Shown here in pieces: positions 57,276-64,000 of a stretch of DNA of 64,000 bases. The stretch covers positions 744,001-808,000 of the forward strand of contig JBAJFG010000248.1 in NCBI GenBank assembly GCA_037903475.1, given 5' to 3'. The DNA comes from Ancylostoma caninum (Eukaryota > Nematoda > Chromadorea > Rhabditida > Ancylostomatidae). Numbering within the stretch: position 1 is the first letter of the stretch; each line of letters opens with the position of its first letter. A program made the position numbers and the translations under genes. The notes beneath the pieces are model-generated. The model was not told where the DNA came from. It made no database searches and saw nothing but the letters and a program-made list of their open reading frames with translations.

Positions 57276-58560
57276 TTAGGTTGTCCCACGAATAATGGCT
57301 TTCTTAGAACCGTTTTTTTCACGCATTCCAAGATGCGTAACTCTGCTCAAACGTGAGATTTCCCTTAGCAGTAAAAAAATGTTATGAACGGCATTATTTT
57401 TTGCAGATTTTTGCGCTACAGTGACACTTATGTAAAGAGGAAAGCCTAGATCACAGAAGTCAACGAAGTGCGAAAAGTCAATTTTCAGTACCCATTGATT
57501 CACATGAAATTTCTAGATGAAAAGTGGACTCACTGCATGTTTAAAACGATATTCTACTAGGCAAAGGTCAGGCTAACACAATATACAAGGAGAAATCCAA
57601 AGCCTCACTCAGCGAAATTTTTCTTGGTAATATGTGAACCTGTGTGAATTTGTCCACCCCACCAGGACATGCACTTCTTCGGCTCACCAAAACTGAGACA
57701 TTTTCAACCAATCCTCAAAGCTCAAAATGGTAACAGGCGAGGCATTTAGTAAATTCTACCAGTGCCCTGGTCTAGCTACTGTCGAACACCTCGAGCAATA
57801 TTTCATCTATTAGAGAAAGGTACTTTTTTCTGGGATGTCGAGGTTTGTTCGAATATATCCAGATCTACCTCAGCGATACAAATAAAACAGAATCCTATTT
57901 TATTGAGCAGCACCACTCATCACTAAAAGAGACTCTTTTTTTTCAAAAATTTTCGCAACGGTGTTTATTAGAGGGATTGAAGTAAATGGGGTCGCAAGTT
58001 AAGCACTGACCGGCAATGCTTTTGTTCACAATCCAGTTTGCTCATTTTTTGCAAAGTTTATCTGCCAAGAAGGCAGATCGACCAGTGATTCAGCTGCTCC
58101 CAACCTAGTTGCTAACAATTCTATGGACTGCTTCAGAATTCTCGTCCCGCCTCCAGAACCATGCCTTCGTATCTGAGAAATTTCATGACCATCACCTGGC
58201 CAAAACTGAAAACTTGTATCGTTCTGACAGTGCCTTTCTACTCACAGCTCATAAGTCCTTATAGCACGACTCCCTGGCCAAGCGCAGAGCTAACATCAAA
58301 TCCGGCTTCCGTTCAGCTCGGGCAGAAAAATTGTCTAAAAATTGGGAGAGCACAAAAACCATGTTTTGCCTAATCGTACAATGTCCTCTGCAGAAACCAT
58401 AAGAAAGAGTAATTGAGGAAGTCTTTCTAGGATCCAGACAGAACAGGCCTTGGTCTTTATAACAAATTAAAGTTTGTCTATCTGGTTTCTAAAATAATGG
58501 ATTTATGAAGTTCTAAAGATTCATTACTAGGTTGCGTCCATTTAATACGGGACAACCTAA
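57276..58560. mobile_element. possible decayed mariner, 1285 bp
   Basis: Both ends start TTAGGTTGTCCC (12 bp, exact inverted match) and are flanked by TA at 57274-57275 and 58561-58562. The distance equals a full-length mariner. I could not recognise transposase motifs inside, so it is either very old, carries foreign DNA, or the ends match by chance. Confidence 0.45.
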
Positions 58561-59084
58561 TAGTTATAGGTGTTTTTACACAAACGTGATGTCGGAATGA
58601 CAATATTTTGAATTAAAAGCACCGAAAGTTTCAGAATTTTTTTCTTCAAAATCGTTTCAAGAAGAATTTCAAAGTTATAATGTAATTTGGGTTCATTTCC
58701 ACAGGATTTCTCACTTTCACCGGGATATAGCAACCCTTTATTGCTGTGACAATTGATCGCTGCATTGGTGTTCTTGGAATTATGGCTGTGACTTGTTGAA
58801 CAATTTTGGCTTGTAAGCTACCTGAGCTGGTTTGTACAATTAATTTATTACCCTTTGCTGCAGGCTTATCTGTTCTTTTTGCATTTAAGAGTAGTAAGAC
58901 GAATAGATAAATTCGACCTCTACAAACGTTTCTGCCTTTCCTCCTTTCTTCTTTCTGGTTCAATTCTCTATTGGTTCTATGGTAGAAACTGATGACAGTA
59001 AATAAACAAATAATTAGCTGAATAAGTATGTAAAGCTAGAGGTTGCTGTGTTAAAATAGTGTTCGGTTGGAACAAGTACGTATA
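58561..59084. other. nothing recognised
   Basis: A/T-rich. A minus-strand frame at 58646-58963 has no domain. Confidence 0.45.
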
Positions 59085-59623
59085 GGGGTATCATAAAGTT
59101 TCCGGCCTAGAGTACTTCCAAAAGAACTACAGCGAGCAAATTTTGTTGTAGTAAAATACAGGTCCCTCGAACACTAATACACTTTTCATGGCTCGATTTG
59201 AATTTTTTAAAACCGTTCAAGGAGCTGCTTTTCTCATTTGACTCAGAGTATCTTTCAACAGCCGACTTTTTGACGTTTTCGACATCCAGTCCCATCGTGC
59301 GAAGATGCTGTTTCAAATTTCCAGACAGAAAATAGTTGCTGAGTGCAAGGTCCAAACTATAGGACATGTGATTCAGTAATTCGAATCCACGTTCTCGTGT
59401 GGCAGCAAGCGCAACTCTTAATCTGTGGACGGGTGCGCTGTCGAAAAGCATGTGGAACCCACCATGGTTAGGCTAGAAAAAGGGCCATTATTATTGAACG
59501 AGTCAGCTTAAGAGCATGGAACTTAGCATGGTGAATTTGAAGATTTTAGGCCACATGATCGCACTCAAAGTTTTGAGAAAAAAGGGATGGAACAGGTTGA
59601 GGCCGAAAACTTTTTGATACCCC
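59085..59623 (-). mobile_element. internally deleted mariner, 539 bp
   Basis: Inverted ends of about 24 bp, GGGGTATCA(T/A)AAAGTTT(C/T)CGGCCT, with two mismatches. TA lies at 59083-59084 and 59624-59625. Only the C-terminal part of a transposase remains, so the element lost its front half. The ends differ from the other mariners here, marking a separate subfamily. Confidence 0.88.
59107..59451 (-). pseudogene. mariner transposase, C-terminal fragment
   Basis: About 115 codons. FDSAPVHR corresponds to the second catalytic Asp box. YSLDLALSNYFLSGNLK corresponds to YSPDLAPSDYFLF, 34 residues later, but the third catalytic Asp is Asn. EKCISVRG matches the mariner C terminus. The N-terminal half is deleted, so the fragment is non-functional. 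The open frame survives in spite of this. Confidence 0.85.
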
Positions 59624-59625
59624 TA

Positions 59626-62600
59626 TATACAATTGACTGTTAGCACTAGATAACCGACTGTTAGCATCAGAGGTGGTAATACCTGCTAAATTTTTGGAAG
59701 CCGACAGCACATGTAGAGGAGATGCGATGCCTGGAGTCAACGAATCGGCGAGCATTTTTGGATAAATTTCAAACAGACTGACGAACCCTTGAATACTGAC
59801 TAAGGCTTCATGGGACGCAAAGACAAGCAAAAGTGACAGCAAATACGTATAAAACGGCTCGAGAGGTGGTGGGCTATGAATAGAGGACGTCAGCTTACAG
59901 CTTCAGCTTTCTCCACAGTGTAAACGAGGCAAGTAAACTCAGTTTCACTTAAAAATTTCCAAGCTCTGCCCACGCAAATACCGACACACCTCGTAACAAT
60001 GTGTCAATTATCAGATCAGGCAGAATATAGATCTTTGTTATATGTTAATTGCTTCGCTTAATTGCTTCGCAACTGCTGCAATTTAACACCTTCGCCACAA
60101 TGTGCTCAACCGGTTGACACGCATGGTGCGACTGTGGGACCGCGTGCTCAACCGGGTGAGCATGCTCTTTTCAGAGTTATATTTCTGTGAAGCAGCCATT
60201 ATTAGCAAACTTTGTGTTACACTACCAAATATTCAAGCTTTCTACAGATGCACTGGACAGAGCAGATCTTCACTCAAACTTTTTTAATATTGGTTTAACT
60301 TTGGTTGAAACATACACCAAAGAGAACGATACATATGAAAAAGAAATACAATCAGTATCAAAAGACGCGCCATTGCGCCTTCTTGGTTTTTTCTCATGGT
60401 CACCAACGATGATGCACGTATTTTCAGGAGGAGAATCAGGTAATAGCAATCATAGAGGCAGCTGAGCTCCAGAAAGCACAAAAAGACTAAATCCGGAGTG
60501 AGGAGTTGGAGGAGGGGAGGGGTGGTCCTATGTTTGTGAAGCACACTGCACTGAATTTATACGACTGAGCAGTTCCGTGCGAGGGTTCTACTTAGTCTTG
60601 CCTGTACTCCAGTGCTACATAAAAGAAGTGCACGGTATTGAATGACGTTTACTATGTCTTTTTGAATTTACTTTGTATTGATTCACCTTATAAAAACAGT
60701 AGTTTGACAGAGCAGCAGACACTAATGCGGCCGCCATCGAGATAGATTAATGGGTTTAAGAAGTTTTGTAGTGCCCATCAATCAAAGATCAATTAAAGAT
60801 GTTTTTGTTCGAGCGGTCTCGCAGCTCATTCACTTGGCCCTGAAAGCAGCTGAATAAACGAAACTAGCATCTCCGGAAATATGCGGTGGAAAAATCAGTT
60901 TGTCTATTCATGGCATAGGTCGAGTTCGTTTGAACCATTAAGGTGAAAGTAGTGGATCATATTACGACTCGGAATCATTCGAACAAGTTGAAGGTGGCTG
61001 TAAACTATGCTTCTAAAAATAAACAGCAGTGCATGTGCTGTGTTTAGGCGAAAGTCTGGTATCAGAACCTTTTGATGGTCTGTACTTATAGCTGCCAACA
61101 TGTGGCGGCAATCTTGCAACATACATATGCCGTGAGATAACGTCGAACTTCTTGTCCCAGTACATGTGCTCCCAACAAGCCCGTGGCATAGTTGGCAGAC
61201 CATGGACATTCTTGTAATAGCGGCACTAAGCTCGCGACAGTGGTAATCAAAAGCAGCTGAAGGGCTGGATCTCGACCGTCACGATGGCAGCCTTGTTATC
61301 AACATCATTTGAAGCTTCCTTAGGAACTGCTGATTAAAGCGTGTTTGACCCGGGGTCGCCAAAGGAGCTGCACTTCTGGTCTACTATTCAAGCCCCGAAA
61401 CCGGTCAGTGTAAAAAACTTGGGGGCTCAGGAATGTTGTGCTTTCACCTCTCCAGCTTATATGCAATAACCTTTCGAGTAATCCAGTGGTATCTAATTTA
61501 GACTGCCTTGTTCTCCGCTCTTCATTTATTAGTGTTAGCACCACCCTATTCATAAGTCCACGGCATCACTCCCTACCAATTCGGACGCTATCGCTACGAA
61601 TGAAGTATTTTTCAACGTAGGATGTCTTACTGACACAGTAAGGCTAAGTTGAGGATTCATCTGACAGAGGATAGAAAAATACGTAGCAGCTCGTAGATAA
61701 TTGCAGCTGCACTAGAAAGAAGGCAAATATATAGTTTATGTCTCACTGAGAACAGGAGCTCATTAATACTGGGATCCAGAAATTGCAGGATACAGAAATG
61801 CGGCCAAATAATAGGCGACAAAAACCGGTTGAAGACCTGCTATTGTAGGACAACAACAAAAAACGCTTACAAAAAGAGACATTGAAGGTGAGAACAGGGT
61901 TTTCTTGCATACTCCATTGACCTTAGCATTCTTGCGAGATTCTAGAAAAAAAAGAAGAAAAAAGTGGAATGTCTCAGGAGGCAAAGGCTGGCTTATCATC
62001 CAGAACTAGGACCGAACGGGTCAGCGAGAACTGTGTACAGAAGCAAATGGTGGAGCAGGTGTTCAGTATTGAATGTCAACCGCGTCGGGTCATCCACAGG
62101 TCGTGGACTCCAACTCAACCTCACGTGGACGAGTTTTTTTGCCACATGCACGGTACCGAACAATATTTTTCTCCGAGCTCACTTCGTGTATGAAAGAGGA
62201 ATCAATGTGAGCATTGTCCACACTTGAATAGCTTTGAAAGGTGGCGCTAACAAGATTTGCAACGAGAAACAGCGACAAAAGAGGAGACGCAGAGGCTTTA
62301 CAACCGAGGAAATGGAGTATGCGTTTGGTCTGTGAGTGACCTTCACTGCGCTGAACGGGATAAACGCTGTTAATCCAGTGCAAAAACTCAGGGCTTAATT
62401 TAGTCACCACACAAGTGAGCGTAGTGCACTATAAACACGAGAAAATCCATATGAGAAGAGAATAGTGGAGAATAGAATCAACACATCCATATCTGTAAAC
62501 CTAAGGGGAACTAGTCCTGACTGTGGAAGTCGGAAAAGCGAATACAAAGCGCCTTAAAGATATAAAAGGTTGAAGGAAGGAGTATTGACGAAGGCATATT

Positions 62601-64000
62601 CAAGATATCCGTAAGATTAGAACCATCCCTTCAACTCGTTTTTCCTCTGGAAAGCGCGCATCCTCCTACAGTGGTCATCCGAAATGGGGAGGTTGCACTT
62701 ACCCTTTTTTAATGCACTTTTTTATGATCATTTCCCCAAGTACTCATTTTAGCGTATTGAGGAATAATTTGCATGAGTCAGAATCAGCATAAACATAGCG
62801 GCAAAATGATTAGTATTAGTACAGTGACTGAAAAAGGTACAATCAGTGACAGTCAGCAATAGGTTGTGTTCGTAATGTAATTAACACAAGATATGTAGGA
62901 GTAACTCTTCCATGTTAACTGAGACATAGATACTAGTAATACGTAGATTCCTTTAGATAGTTACATATCTTCCTGTTACTTATATTTTTTGACGAATATG
63001 ATAAGATAAATTTTCAGGAAATCTCAGAATATTTGAGGCAGCATAGTGTGCAGAAAGGTAGGCCGTAAAGTACTTTCTGCTGTAGAAAGTGCTATCTTTA
63101 CTGATCCTCTTTTAATGGGCCTGTGCGGAAAAATTCTGAGCAATCAATGTGTACGTAAATCTCTTTACCCTTTTTATGTGAAAAAATACATCCCGTTACA
63201 ACACAGTGCTGCCCACTAGATGTCCAAATCGCTCCGTGGTGTTACTGTCGATTATCGACCGATTCGCTAATAAACTCATCATAATTTTCACAATTACTTA
63301 AACTGGAGAAACTCCACGAAGTAGCAGTGTGGAGCTTGCTCAATTCTGCTCCCATATGTTTCTAGTGTTTTCGCTTTTCTATAGAAATGACCAGCTTTGA
63401 ATTTAAGGCAAAGCTCACTGTGCATGTTTCCAATTGAAGTAATTACGATCAAGTTACTCCTGCTGATTCAGTCCACCAGACTTTGTCGATCGTATAACGA
63501 TCATTTGGGGAGAGATCCGTAAGTCGAATGTTACACCGGCACTGAATAGGCAGATCTCGTAGAAATGGATCGAATCACTTCACTTCAGCTGGACAATTAT
63601 GAGCAATTTATGGCAACACGACGTTAAGCGACGACTAAGCCAAAAAGCGGCTGTCATTTTCAACATCTATTGGGAAGTATTGTAGTAGCCATTTGAGGAA
63701 ATTTTATACTACCTTCTCGTGGTTCTATATTTTCACAATTACTTTTCCAAATTTTATCCACAGTGATTGGGGAATCACACTGATTGATTAGAACTAACTT
63801 TTTCATAACTCTAATCTTGTGAATCCGGTCACCTGTGTTATTCTTGTAGATCAGGTCATCTGGATCCCTTGTTTTGAAGAGAAACCCCACTTTCTCTTGT
63901 TATTCGCGCTCATTGCTTGCAAGCGCAAATGAACTGATGACATACAGAGAGAACTAATCACAAATTAACAGCATGAGTTATATTCGGATGACTCTTATTA
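59626..64000. other. no confident gene; candidate exons only
   Basis: 60100-60160 holds a ~40-bp imperfect duplication (GTGCTCAACCGG twice). 60175-60439 is a splice-bounded open stretch. 61969-62410 is open on both strands (see findings). From 62411 to the end only short frames without domains are seen. Confidence 0.4.

Noticed and set aside
59370..59395. TTCGAATCC, reminiscent of a tRNA T-arm
   Set aside because: It lies inside the mariner remnant coding sequence and no cloverleaf can be drawn.

Overview
The window is nuclear DNA of a nematode, most likely a clade V strongylid such as a hookworm or a relative. Genes are split into short exons with GT-AG introns and TTTCAG-type acceptors. 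Candidate trans-splice acceptors sit 17 and 5 nt upstream of the two confident start codons. The RAB-7 protein is nematode-like, and the intergenic and intronic DNA is packed with small inverted-repeat elements. I saw no rRNA, tRNA, CRISPR array or bacterial feature.

Two host genes can be assembled completely. rab-7 (11517-15099, plus strand, 6 exons, 207 aa) is the late endosome/lysosome GTPase. A GILT-family gene (19669-30936, minus strand, 5 exons, 247 aa) encodes a membrane-anchored, lysosomal thiol-reductase-like protein whose active site reads C-P-D-T. The genes converge on a gene-free 4.6 kb stretch. Both products belong to the endolysosomal system, but nothing in the sequence shows that this is more than coincidence.

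Most of the rest is transposon-derived. 1-11.5 kb: decayed mariner (70-1009), two Tc1-like MITEs (6621-6876, 8344-8612), several palindromes, T-rich plus strand and no recognised gene. 14.2-14.8 kb: MULE-like long-TIR insert in rab-7 intron 5. 18.2-18.6 kb: palindrome. 21.7-25.1 kb: nested complex inside GILT introns, in which a hAT-type MITE is split by a Helitron-like element that itself holds a second MITE and a 49-bp minisatellite. 27.6-28.1 kb: near-perfect palindrome. 33.4-34.6 kb: two tandem hAT MITEs, a (TAA)n tract grown inside one of them, and a ~115-bp tandem repeat. 38.8 kb: mariner MITE. 42-43 kb: inverted and repeated segments. 48.9-51.0 kb: 2.1 kb foldback element with ~820-bp arms. 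52.6-53.8 kb: complete, apparently intact mariner inserted in another repeat. 57.3-59.6 kb: two further mariner-type elements.

Several short coding-like islands at 9.3, 21.5, 44.5, 45.6, 48.3, 51.4 and 60.3 kb could be exons of unrecognised genes or decayed repeats. They are reported as leads, not as genes.
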